Below the pieces are notes generated by a model. It saw only the letters and a list, made by a program, of their open reading frames with translations. It ran no database searches and was not told the origin of the DNA. Source: Oscillospiraceae bacterium (GTDB lineage: Bacteria; Bacillota; Clostridia; Oscillospirales; Ruminococcaceae). From it: a stretch of DNA of 5,932 nt. Each line of letters starts with the position of its first letter. Position 1 is the first letter of the stretch. Location: positions 1 through 5,932 of the forward strand of contig JAFTNX010000068.1 of NCBI GenBank assembly GCA_017451665.1, given 5' to 3'. The position numbers and the translations under genes are program-made. Below are positions 1 through 5,932 of the stretch, one piece after another.

Positions 1-2626
1 AAATCTTTCTGTATACATTTTCTGCGAATTTGTATGACTCTTCTGAAACAGCGTTTTTACTCATGTCAGCCTCAACTGCAAGCTCTGTAAACAACTTGAA
101 TTCGTCAAGTGAAACTCCACTGTTATACTTTTCAAGCTTTTTATAAATGTCATCACAGTTTTGAATGTCCGTCTTGAAATCACTGCTGTCTATTCCAACT
201 GCATTAAGAATTCTCGATAGATATTTGTAAATCTCACAAACAGCCTTGCTTCTGTTTTCGTCCGATATAAGCCAGTCGTGAGCTTCACGTTTTTTGTCAT
301 AGAGCTTTTTCCATAAATACAATACCAGAAGAATTACAAAAATAACAATCAGTATAATTGAAACTGTTTTTATAATCTTGCTGTAATCTGCTTTTTCACC
401 GTCTTTTTCATCGGATTTATTAGTAAAAGTAGTTGTAACAACACCTGAATTACTTGTCACAACATTACCTGCATTATTAGTTATCTTTGTAGTAGTTGTA
501 GGCTTTGTTGTGTTTGTATTTTTAGTTGTAGTTGTTGTAGTTGTTGTGACTTCTTCAGAATTTTCATAGTTCATCATGCCTTGTTCGTATCCCGGGGTAA
601 ATTCAACAGGTATCCAACCTATTCCGGGAACAAATACTTCACACCAAGCGTGAGCGTATTTGTCTTTTATTGTTGCACGATAAACTCCGTCATCATCTAA
701 ATTAAATTGATTTTTAGGGGCTACAAACCCGTCAGCGTATCTTGCAGGGAAGCCCATCGCTCTCATAAGCATAGTACCAGCTGACGCAAAATATGTGCAG
801 TAGCCTTGCTTTTGTTCTTCAAGAAAATACTGGATAAAATCCTTGCCCATAGGGGGTTTGCCAGGCTCAAGAGTGTATTTGTAGTTTTCACTTAAATACT
901 TCTGAATAACCTCTGAAACAGCCATAACGCTGTTGATGTCGTTGCCCAGATAATCGCACAAATCAATAAACCCGTCCTCTTCACAATCGTAATAGGTGAA
1001 GTCGTAATCATAAAACAGATGGTTTATATCATCAAAATAATAAAAATCAGCAAGAATTCTTGATAACTCACCCTCGTAATAAACAAGCTTTGTTTGTTTT
1101 ATGAGCTTTTTCATTATTGTATTGTAAGTTTCGGCTACAATTTCTTCTTCAAAATCAAGGTAATTGTCATAAACAAAATCTTCGTATTCAAAATAACTTT
1201 CGATTTCGATAGGGAGAAGAGGTAATTTGTACATTGGTAAACTGTCAGAAGAATACACATTTCTGTCAAAAAGCACCAGATAATCGTTGTCTCTTGTTCT
1301 GAAATACGAATCGTTGATTTCATAAGCATTTTCTACTGTTGATAAGTCGGTATAATAAGGCATATACAGATTTCTGCTTTTCGTCAAATCATTGATGTAA
1401 ATCTGAGTTTTCATAACATCGTCAAGAGTCAGATAATCATCAGTAAGCTGACACAAAACATATCCATAATCCTGAAAACCAAAGTCAGAGTCTTCAAATA
1501 AATCCTTTTCTTTTCTATAAATCTTGTCGTCAAGCTGTTCCCAACTGTCACCTGTGTATTTTCCACCAGCATATCCTTTAATGTAAAGTACCTCACAGCT
1601 GAACATATCGCTAAGTTCGATTTCAAGCATATCCTTGTTCTTGTGAACAAGCTTTCCGTCTTTACCAAGACTTCCGTTGTCAAGGCCAGCTACCGGGTTG
1701 CCGATTCCGATGTTAACATCAAAGTTACTCATAATGTCGTCAACATACATAGGAATGTCTTCAACCTTAAAGTTTTCAATAGCGTTTTTAATTGAACTTC
1801 TTGTATTCTTGATTCTTTCAGGTCTTTCGTTAAAAATGCCCGCTATAATAAGTGAAACTATAAGTACAAGAAAACATAAAATCGCACAGAAAAGCGAAGT
1901 TCTTGTGCCATTTTCAAAAAGCTGTTCGTCTGATGCTGAATAAAAAACGTTGTTGCTGTTTTTCTTTTTGAAGTGATTTTTGTCACCGATTTTAACCTTT
2001 GTGCCTGAACAATTCTGTGAACAAAGTGAAATAAACCATACACAAAGCAATACAAAAAATGCCCAGTGACTTGGAACAAATCCCCAGAATAAACCAAGTT
2101 CAATAAAAGGGAATGTCAGACAGAATGTTCCCAAAAAACTGAATCTGTAAAAAAGCGTAAAGCAAAGCCCGAATGTTATAAGAAAACTCAAAAAGCAAAA
2201 TGCAAGATTTATGTTTGCGGCTTTGTCAACAGCCGAAATTCCACTAAATAGCTTTTCAGCGTCAACAGCGTCCATATACTCGTTTAAAATATGCTTAAAA
2301 CCAAGTATAATTGCATTTCGCTTTATAAAAAAGTAAGCCAGAAACAAGAATAATGCACCAATTGATACAGACTTGATTTTTTTATTCTTTGACTTGAACG
2401 AACATATTATAACAGCCACGATTGCGTCAACAATAAAAAGCAAAAGTGCTTTAGCTGTTATACCTGTCGCTGTTATAAAAGACATTACTCCACTAAAAGA
2501 AGTAATTATAACAAGTATCAGTCTTAAAATAATCGCATTTTCTATTTTTCTTCCGGAAAAATCAGATAGCATCTCATCTTTAAGAATAATGCCGTTATAG
2601 GTTTTTGTTTTGTTGTTTTTAATCAT
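1..2626 (-). CDS. Multi-pass membrane transglutaminase-like protein (TgpA-type), 3' end outside window
   Basis: I translated this frame by hand from ATG at 2626 and found no stop through to the window edge (at least 875 codons), so the C-terminus is missing. Visible order: Lys-rich cytoplasmic N-terminus; seven hydrophobic segments at about 32-51, 59-77, 86-101, 141-159, 164-183, 188-203 and 244-265, with the Lys-rich loop 208-243 fitting the inside; a large extracellular part (266-750) ending in a transglutaminase core; a Thr-rich linker (694-735); an eighth membrane segment (751-772); and a charged helical cytoplasmic tail. The core shows QGYC (Cys610), YAHAW (His659) and GWIPVEFTPG (Glu675), the expected triad with Glu in the third place. 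In this family such domains are papain-fold transferases or proteases; the substrate is unknown and a cell-envelope protein or peptide is only inference. ATG 2626 lies 15 bases after the DUF58 stop, behind a weak GGTAG, so it depends on the upstream operon. TTG at 2638 is a less likely start. Confidence 0.9.
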   Translation of the reverse strand, partial: MIKNNKTKTYNGIILKDEMLSDFSGRKIENAIILRLILVIITSFSGVMSFITATGITAKALLLFIVDAIVAVIICSFKSKNKKIKSVSIGALFLFLAYFFIKRNAIILGFKHILNEYMDAVDAEKLFSGISAVDKAANINLAFCFLSFLITFGLCFTLFYRFSFLGTFCLTFPFIELGLFWGFVPSHWAFFVLLCVWFISLCSQNCSGTKVKIGDKNHFKKKNSNNVFYSASDEQLFENGTRTSLFCAILCFLVLIVSLIIAGIFNERPERIKNTRSSIKNAIENFKVEDIPMYVDDIMSNFDVNIGIGNPVAGLDNGSLGKDGKLVHKNKDMLEIELSDMFSCEVLYIKGYAGGKYTGDSWEQLDDKIYRKEKDLFEDSDFGFQDYGYVLCQLTDDYLTLDDVMKTQIYINDLTKSRNLYMPYYTDLSTVENAYEINDSYFRTRDNDYLVLFDRNVYSSDSLPMYKLPLLPIEIESYFEYEDFVYDNYLDFEEEIVAETYNTIMKKLIKQTKLVYYEGELSRILADFYYFDDINHLFYDYDFTYYDCEEDGFIDLCDYLGNDINSVMAVSEVIQKYLSENYKYTLEPGKPPMGKDFIQYFLEEQKQGYCTYFASAGTMLMRAMGFPARYADGFVAPKNQFNLDDDGVYRATIKDKYAHAWCEVFVPGIGWIPVEFTPGYEQGMMNYENSEEVTTTTTTTTKNTNTTKPTTTTKITNNAGNVVTSNSGVVTTTFTNKSDEKDGEKADYSKIIKTVSIILIVIFVILLVLYLWKKLYDKKREAHDWLISDENRSKAVCEIYKYLSRILNAVGIDSSDFKTDIQNCDDIYKKLEKYNSGVSLDEFKLFTELAVEADMSKNAVSEESYKFAENVYRKI
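422..547 (-). repeat. Thr-codon-rich linker with 9-base imperfect tandem repeat
   Basis: This stretch encodes residues 694-735 of the transglutaminase-like protein; by my count 21 of the 42 residues are Thr, beginning with eight in a row. At DNA level, bases 522-548 of the plus strand form about three imperfect copies of a 9-base unit, GTTGTTGTA. A shorter GTAGTAGTTGTAG patch lies at about 489-501. The protein segment joins the extracellular catalytic domain to the last membrane helix and resembles the flexible, possibly glycosylated Thr-rich linkers of clostridial surface proteins. Because the unit is a multiple of three, slippage would change linker length without breaking the frame. Confidence 0.7.
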
Positions 2627-2641
2627 AATTTCTACCAAAAT

Positions 2642-3844
2642 TTATATTTTAAGTTGTAATACACTTTCAGAAATATTACCGTTTTTAACTAAAATAAGCC
2701 TTACATTATCCTTTATCGGATAACAGTCATAAGCTATTTCGTCAGCGCAGATTATAGTGATATTGTCGTCATTTCTCTCACTTATATAATCAAGTTCAGC
2801 TTTTGTAATTTCAGGTGTAAAGTAAATAACCTTCTGTAATCTTCCTTCTTCGCTGTCTAAAAACGAACAGATAACAGACTTATCATTCTCTGAATTTTTA
2901 TTCTTTAAAATCTCATATATAGCATATCTGCACTCGTCAAAATCTGTAACTACCTTTTTCTCAAATTCATCGGTTGTGTCATTGTAGCATACAACATTGT
3001 GAATAACCTCGTTTTCGCATAAGCTGTACGAAAATGACAACAGACCTTCAATACAAATATCAAAAAGTCTTAATGATTTGAGTAAATCAGACTTGTTTTT
3101 GATTTTTGAATCAAAAAGTAAGCAGGTGTTGTTGTTTACAGGGAGAGAAAAATCCTTGACGTAGGTTTCCTCTGATTTTGCTGACAATTTCCAGTGAATT
3201 CTGTTAAGCTTGTCCCCGGGAACATATTCGTGAATGTCAAATATCTCAGAAGGGTCGTCACCTTTTTGTGTTTTTGACATATAATCGCTTTCGTAGTCAA
3301 CAATGTTTGCATTGCTTACTTCAAAATCAAGCTCACGGATTTCGGGAAAAACAATGCTGTTAACGATAGTTTTTGAAACCTTTAAATTTTTGGCCTTGTA
3401 TTTCTTCTTAAAAAGAAGTAAAAGGTCATAAAGCTTTATGCTATCAATTTTTGCAGTAATACTTCCACAAAATTCCGACTTTATAACAGCCGAAACCTTT
3501 TGTGTGCTTAATGCTCTGATGCTTGTTGTCACTACATAGCTTTCCCACACGTTAAGCAGGTCGTTTTTGTATTTAATCTCTATTTCTGCCTTTGAAAATG
3601 GAATGTAACTTTTATTATCAATAATAAGATTTAAAATGATAGCGTCATTTTTCGAAACGCTTTCACTTGCTGTTTTAAGTGAAATGTCAACCTTTTTTCT
3701 TGAATATAAAAACAAACCAAAGGAAACAATCGGCATTAGAATTAAAAATACAAGCAGTATGAGTGCCAGAATGTCAATATACATAATGTAAAATATAAAC
3801 GCACCCAGAAGCAGAAGTATATAAAAAATCTTCATACTAATCAT
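2642..3844 (-). CDS. DUF58 domain membrane-anchored protein of the MoxR module
   Basis: This 400-residue protein has a hydrophobic hairpin at about 5-22 and 24-47, then a Ser/Lys-bearing strand-rich region (50-165), then the DUF58 signature. The signature is clear: P209-G-D211 followed by RIHWK at 215-219 and SAKSEE after it, matching the usual PGD..R.IdWk.sAr pattern. The C-terminal part (about 238-400) resembles a von Willebrand A-like fold beginning at CLLFDSK (Asp245), but the DxSxS metal motif is incomplete because Lys247 occupies the first Ser position. In MoxR modules DUF58 proteins are thought to be membrane-bound partners of the ATPase; no enzymatic role is established. The start at 3844 overlaps the ATPase stop as ATGA, which suggests translational coupling; a weak AAGG lies 10 bases upstream. 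Met4 (ATG 3835) is an alternative start. The next gene begins 15 bases after the stop. Confidence 0.93.
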   Translation of the reverse strand: MISMKIFYILLLLGAFIFYIMYIDILALILLVFLILMPIVSFGLFLYSRKKVDISLKTASESVSKNDAIILNLIIDNKSYIPFSKAEIEIKYKNDLLNVWESYVVTTSIRALSTQKVSAVIKSEFCGSITAKIDSIKLYDLLLLFKKKYKAKNLKVSKTIVNSIVFPEIRELDFEVSNANIVDYESDYMSKTQKGDDPSEIFDIHEYVPGDKLNRIHWKLSAKSEETYVKDFSLPVNNNTCLLFDSKIKNKSDLLKSLRLFDICIEGLLSFSYSLCENEVIHNVVCYNDTTDEFEKKVVTDFDECRYAIYEILKNKNSENDKSVICSFLDSEEGRLQKVIYFTPEITKAELDYISERNDDNITIICADEIAYDCYPIKDNVRLILVKNGNISESVLQLKI

Positions 3845-4821
3845 AATATACCGGCCTTAGCTACCTTAGGTGCTTCTACTGAGTTTATGATTTCGTTTAT
3901 AACCGAGTTTACATCAGCACCATTTACTTTTGCTTTTGAATTTAAAATAATTCTGTGTCCGATAACGTCTTTTATAGCGTACAGTACGTCATCAGGCTGT
4001 GCGTAATTTCTGCCTTTTAAAAGGGCAGTAGCCTTTGTTGCAGTTACAAGTGCAATAGCACCTCTCGGGCTTACACCAAGCTTTACAAAGCTGTGTTCTC
4101 TTGTAGCTTTTACAATTCTTGCAATGTATTCATAAACTTTGTCAGAAACATAAATTTCTTCAACGATTTTTCTTGCGTTTCTCAGCTGAGAGACTGAAAC
4201 AACAGCGTTCACTGAATCAATAGGGTTTCCACCTTCTTTTGATTTGAGCATACCAATTTCGCTTTCAAGGTCAGGATAGCCCATAGAAAGCTTTATGATA
4301 AATCTGTCAAGCTGTGACTCAGGAAGCATTTGTGTTCCGATTGAACCGATAGGGTTCTGAGTAGCAATAACAATGTAAGGGTCAGGAGCATTCTTTGTAA
4401 CGCCTTCAACAGTGATTTTTCCTTCTTCCATAATCTGCAAAAGGGCAGACTGAGTTTTACTTGAAGTTCTGTTGATTTCGTCAGCCAAGAATAAATTTGT
4501 CATAGCGGCACCTTCTTTAAACATGAAGCTGCCGTTTTCTTTGTTGTATATTGAAAAACCTGTTACATCTGATGGCAAAACGTCAGGTGTAAACTGAAGT
4601 CTTTTATAGTCAAGTGACAATGATTTAGACAAGGCAAGAGCAAGAGTTGTTTTTCCTACACCGGGAATGTCCTCAAACAAAATATGACCCTTAGCAAGAA
4701 TAGCGATAAGAGTCTTTATAATTACTTCATCTTTACCAATGATTACTTTTTTTATTTCGTTTATCAAAGCTTTTGTGTTGTTAATAGCTTCTATCTGTTC
4801 TGTTGTCAATGATACCTGCAT
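3841..4821 (-). CDS. MoxR-family AAA+ ATPase
   Basis: From the chosen start the protein has 326 residues, a usual MoxR length. In order it shows Walker A GVGKT (54-58), Walker B LFLADE (110-115, Asp114 and Glu115), sensor 1 ATQNP (153-157), the LDRF arginine (Arg173) and sensor 2 GVSPRGA (Arg253) in the C-terminal lid. All key residues for ATP binding and hydrolysis are present. MoxR ATPases act in the cytoplasm as ring-forming, chaperone-like remodellers of VWA or DUF58 partners, and the next gene encodes such a partner, overlapping by four bases. I chose ATG 4821 because AAAGGA sits 9 bases upstream (4831-4836). The frame stays open to an ATG at 4869, but that codon lies upstream of the -10 element and could not be in the main transcript; ATG 4839 has no ribosome binding site. 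MoxR is a broad family, so I give no gene symbol. Confidence 0.96.
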   Translation of the reverse strand: MQVSLTTEQIEAINNTKALINEIKKVIIGKDEVIIKTLIAILAKGHILFEDIPGVGKTTLALALSKSLSLDYKRLQFTPDVLPSDVTGFSIYNKENGSFMFKEGAAMTNLFLADEINRTSSKTQSALLQIMEEGKITVEGVTKNAPDPYIVIATQNPIGSIGTQMLPESQLDRFIIKLSMGYPDLESEIGMLKSKEGGNPIDSVNAVVSVSQLRNARKIVEEIYVSDKVYEYIARIVKATREHSFVKLGVSPRGAIALVTATKATALLKGRNYAQPDDVLYAIKDVIGHRIILNSKAKVNGADVNSVINEIINSVEAPKVAKAGIL

Positions 4822-4830
4822 TTTTAATTG

Positions 4831-4836
4831 TCCTTT
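4831..4836 (-). promoter_or_regulatory. Ribosome binding site of the MoxR gene
   Basis: The minus strand reads AAAGGA followed by nine bases and ATG at 4821. This site decides between three in-frame ATG codons (4869, 4839, 4821) in favour of 4821. Confidence 0.8.
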
Positions 4837-4857
4837 CATAAAAATATTTATGAATAA

Positions 4858-4886
4858 ATTATAACACATAGCATATGAAAAATCAA
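4858..4886 (-). promoter_or_regulatory. Vegetative (sigma-A type) promoter of the MoxR/DUF58/transglutaminase operon
   Basis: On the minus strand the -35 is TTGATT (4886-4881), the spacer is exactly 17 bases, and the -10 is a perfect TATAAT (4863-4858) preceded by TG one base upstream, an extended -10. The predicted transcript start is near 4851, giving a leader of about 30 bases before ATG 4821, enough for the ribosome binding site and little else. No other promoter is evident before the two downstream genes, which overlap or nearly touch, so this probably drives all three. The match is close to consensus, suggesting steady expression in growing cells; the sequence shows no obvious operator. 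Confidence 0.8.
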
Positions 4887-4894
4887 CATCATAA

Positions 4895-4924
4895 GTAATA
4901 TTCCTATAATTTTTATCATAAGAT
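4895..4924 (+). promoter_or_regulatory. Sigma-E type sporulation promoter of the spoIIIA operon
   Basis: GTAATATT (4895-4902), a 14-base spacer and CATAAGAT (4917-4924) match the Bacillus sigma-E pattern, roughly KMATATT, 13-15 bases, CATAnnnT, with TAATATT fitting the -35 exactly. In Bacillus subtilis the spoIIIA operon is transcribed by sigma-E in the mother cell, so position, orientation and downstream gene all agree. The predicted start is near 4931, leaving about 24 bases before the spoIIIAA ATG. A TATAAT at 4905-4910 lies inside the spacer but lacks a sigma-A -35. Confidence 0.72.
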
Positions 4925-4940
4925 TTATCAAGCTTGTACT

Positions 4941-4946
4941 AAGGAG
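4941..4946 (+). promoter_or_regulatory. Ribosome binding site of spoIIIAA
   Basis: AAGGAG stands eight bases before ATG 4955, a near-consensus, well-spaced Shine-Dalgarno site that fixes the start of spoIIIAA. Confidence 0.88.
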
Positions 4947-4954
4947 TTGAAAAT

Positions 4955-5899
4955 ATGATTAAGGAAAATTCAAAAATCGAAAAAGCACTTGAAATTCTGC
5001 CTGAAAATCTGAAAAACATCATACTTCGTATTCCTGATATTGAGAGAATGAGAATACAGGATATCAGACTAAGACTTAATAAATTTCTCACAGTAACAGT
5101 ATTTGACAGCGAGTATTTTGTAACCGAAAACGGAGTGCTTACAAGAAGCTTTGAAAAGGCAGTCAGAATAACAAAATCCGATATAGAATACACCTTCAAT
5201 AAAGCGTTTCAGAATTCAATACATAGCTTCAAGCGAGAAATTTCACAGGGTTATATTACTATTTCAGGTGGAAACCGTGTTGGTTTTTGTGGTAACGCAG
5301 TTTTTAATCCAATGCGTGAATATGGAGTTGACAATGTAAAGGATATTTCATCAATTAACATACGAATAGCAAGAGAAATAAACGGTTGTAGCTTTGATAT
5401 ATTTTCGAGGGTATTCAATGACGAAATCAAAAGCCTTTTGATTATAGGCCCACCTTGTTCGGGAAAAACAACAGTTTTAAGGGATTTGTGTGTTAATCTT
5501 TCTAAGTATCACAGAATTTCTCTCATTGATGAAAGAAATGAAATTTCATCAACTGTCAACGGAATTTCACAAAACAATGTGGGAAATCTCACCGACGTGT
5601 TCTGTTCATATAACAAATATGACGGAATAATGACAGCTGTTAAAGTTATGTCGCCTGAAATTCTCATCTGTGATGAAATAGGTGCTAAGGAGGATAACAA
5701 AGCCCTTGAATATGCCATAAATTCAGGTGTAGCACTTATAGCCACAGCACATTGTACTGATTATGAAGACGCCAGAAGAAGAATAACAGTTTCAAAGCTG
5801 TTAAAAGACGGTGTTTTTGATTATGTAGCTGTGCTTGGTAAGGGTAGTATGTGTGGGAAACTTATAAAACTGATTAAAGTCGGTGGGAAGAATGATTAA
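4955..5899 (+). CDS. spoIIIAA: Stage III sporulation protein AA, ATPase of the SpoIIIA-SpoIIQ channel
   Basis: The 314-residue product is close to the usual length of about 307. The N-terminal region (1-155) carries the family hallmark around 98-115: QGYITISGGNRVGFCGNAV. The ATPase half has Walker A GPPCSGKTT (165-173, Lys171), the LIDERNEIS box (190-198), Walker B ILICDEIG (236-243) and ATAH (263-266), as in GspE/PilT-like secretion ATPases. SpoIIIAA is a cytoplasmic ATPase in the mother cell thought to power the SpoIIIA-SpoIIQ complex that spans the two membranes around the engulfed forespore and keeps it active for late sigma-G transcription. It is the first gene of its operon, behind a sigma-E-like promoter and a strong AAGGAG, and its last 8 bases overlap the next gene. 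All key residues are present and nothing suggests decay. The main confusion risk, a type II/IV secretion ATPase, is excluded by the N-terminal hallmark and by the spoIIIAB start that follows. Confidence 0.96.
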   Translation: MIKENSKIEKALEILPENLKNIILRIPDIERMRIQDIRLRLNKFLTVTVFDSEYFVTENGVLTRSFEKAVRITKSDIEYTFNKAFQNSIHSFKREISQGYITISGGNRVGFCGNAVFNPMREYGVDNVKDISSINIRIAREINGCSFDIFSRVFNDEIKSLLIIGPPCSGKTTVLRDLCVNLSKYHRISLIDERNEISSTVNGISQNNVGNLTDVFCSYNKYDGIMTAVKVMSPEILICDEIGAKEDNKALEYAINSGVALIATAHCTDYEDARRRITVSKLLKDGVFDYVAVLGKGSMCGKLIKLIKVGGKND

Positions 5900-5932
5900 A
5901 ACAGCAGGCTTTATCATAGTTATTCTCACAAC
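5892..5932 (+). CDS. spoIIIAB: Stage III sporulation protein AB, first 13 codons only
   Basis: ATG 5892 opens a frame running to the window end: MIKTAGFIIVILT, a Lys followed by a hydrophobic run. This resembles the N-terminal membrane anchor of SpoIIIAB, which also begins with a short charged stretch and a membrane helix. The start lies inside the end of spoIIIAA (8-base overlap), behind GGTGGGAAG, and spoIIIAB is the invariant second gene of this operon. In the family it is a mother-cell membrane protein proposed to link the AA ATPase to the channel, like GspF/PilC platform proteins. Too little is present to confirm beyond position and hydrophobicity. Confidence 0.82.
   Translation, partial: MIKTAGFIIVILT

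Noticed and set aside
1429..2600. Several 75-90 codon open frames on both strands inside the transglutaminase-like gene
   Set aside because: All overlap one continuous coding frame with clear domains. None has a convincing ribosome binding site or recognisable product.
1..2626. Possible frameshift, pseudogene or second gene in the long left-hand stretch
   Set aside because: Hand translation from 2626 to base 2 gives a single unbroken frame with membrane segments, catalytic core, linker and tail in the expected order.
4905..4910. TATAAT on the plus strand, a possible sigma-A -10 for spoIIIAA
   Set aside because: The matching -35 position (about 4882-4887) reads ATCAAC, a poor fit. The hexamer sits in the spacer of a better sigma-E-like promoter, which suits the gene. 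A weak secondary start is not excluded.
4913..4930. Direct repeat TTATCA at 4913-4918 and 4925-4930 as a possible operator
   Set aside because: It is only six bases, in very AT-rich DNA, and overlaps the sigma-E -10. No inverted symmetry or third copy supports a binding site.
4840..4954. Riboswitch, small RNA or intrinsic terminator in the intergenic region
   Set aside because: The region is about 130 bases and is filled by two promoters and two ribosome binding sites. No GC-rich stem followed by a T run, and no leader long enough for a riboswitch, is present.
4939..5199. Minus-strand open frame opposite the start of spoIIIAA
   Set aside because: It is antisense to a well-supported gene, shows no family motif, and its composition is explained by the complementary strand.

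Overview
The window is AT-rich DNA that looks like the chromosome of a low-GC, endospore-forming anaerobe of the class Clostridia. An Oscillospiraceae/Ruminococcaceae-type genome is my best guess, from the spoIIIA locus, the codon use and a Thr-rich surface-protein linker. The species cannot be fixed from the sequence. Five protein genes fill almost all of it. I see no RNA gene, mobile element, CRISPR array or intrinsic terminator.

Left part (1-4821, minus strand): a three-gene operon read right to left. It encodes a MoxR-family AAA+ ATPase (3841-4821), a DUF58 membrane-anchored protein (2642-3844) and a large multi-pass transglutaminase-like membrane protein (2626 to beyond base 1, at least 875 codons and open at the window edge). 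The first two overlap by 4 bases (ATGA); the last two are 15 bases apart in the same frame. This is the widespread MoxR/DUF58/transglutaminase module. The ATPase is thought to act as a chaperone-like remodeller for the membrane-bound DUF58 partner, and the transglutaminase-like protein places a papain-like cysteine domain outside the membrane. The physiological substrate of the module is not established.

Middle (4822-4954): a short divergent control region. Facing left is a near-consensus vegetative promoter (TTGATT, 17 bases, TATAAT with extended -10 TG) for the operon. Facing right is a good match to a sporulation sigma-E promoter (GTAATATT, 14 bases, CATAAGAT), followed by a strong AAGGAG ribosome binding site. 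The two -35 elements lie only 8 bases apart, back to back.

Right part (4955-5932, plus strand): spoIIIAA, complete, encoding the ATPase of the SpoIIIA-SpoIIQ mother-cell/forespore channel. The first 13 codons of spoIIIAB follow and overlap the end of spoIIIAA by 8 bases. The rest of the spoIIIA operon presumably continues to the right.

The gene content is recognisable rather than new. The points most worth following are the compact vegetative/sporulation divergent promoter pair, the Cys-His-Glu form of the transglutaminase site, the half-threonine linker encoded by a 9-base repeat, and the degenerate metal site of the DUF58 protein.
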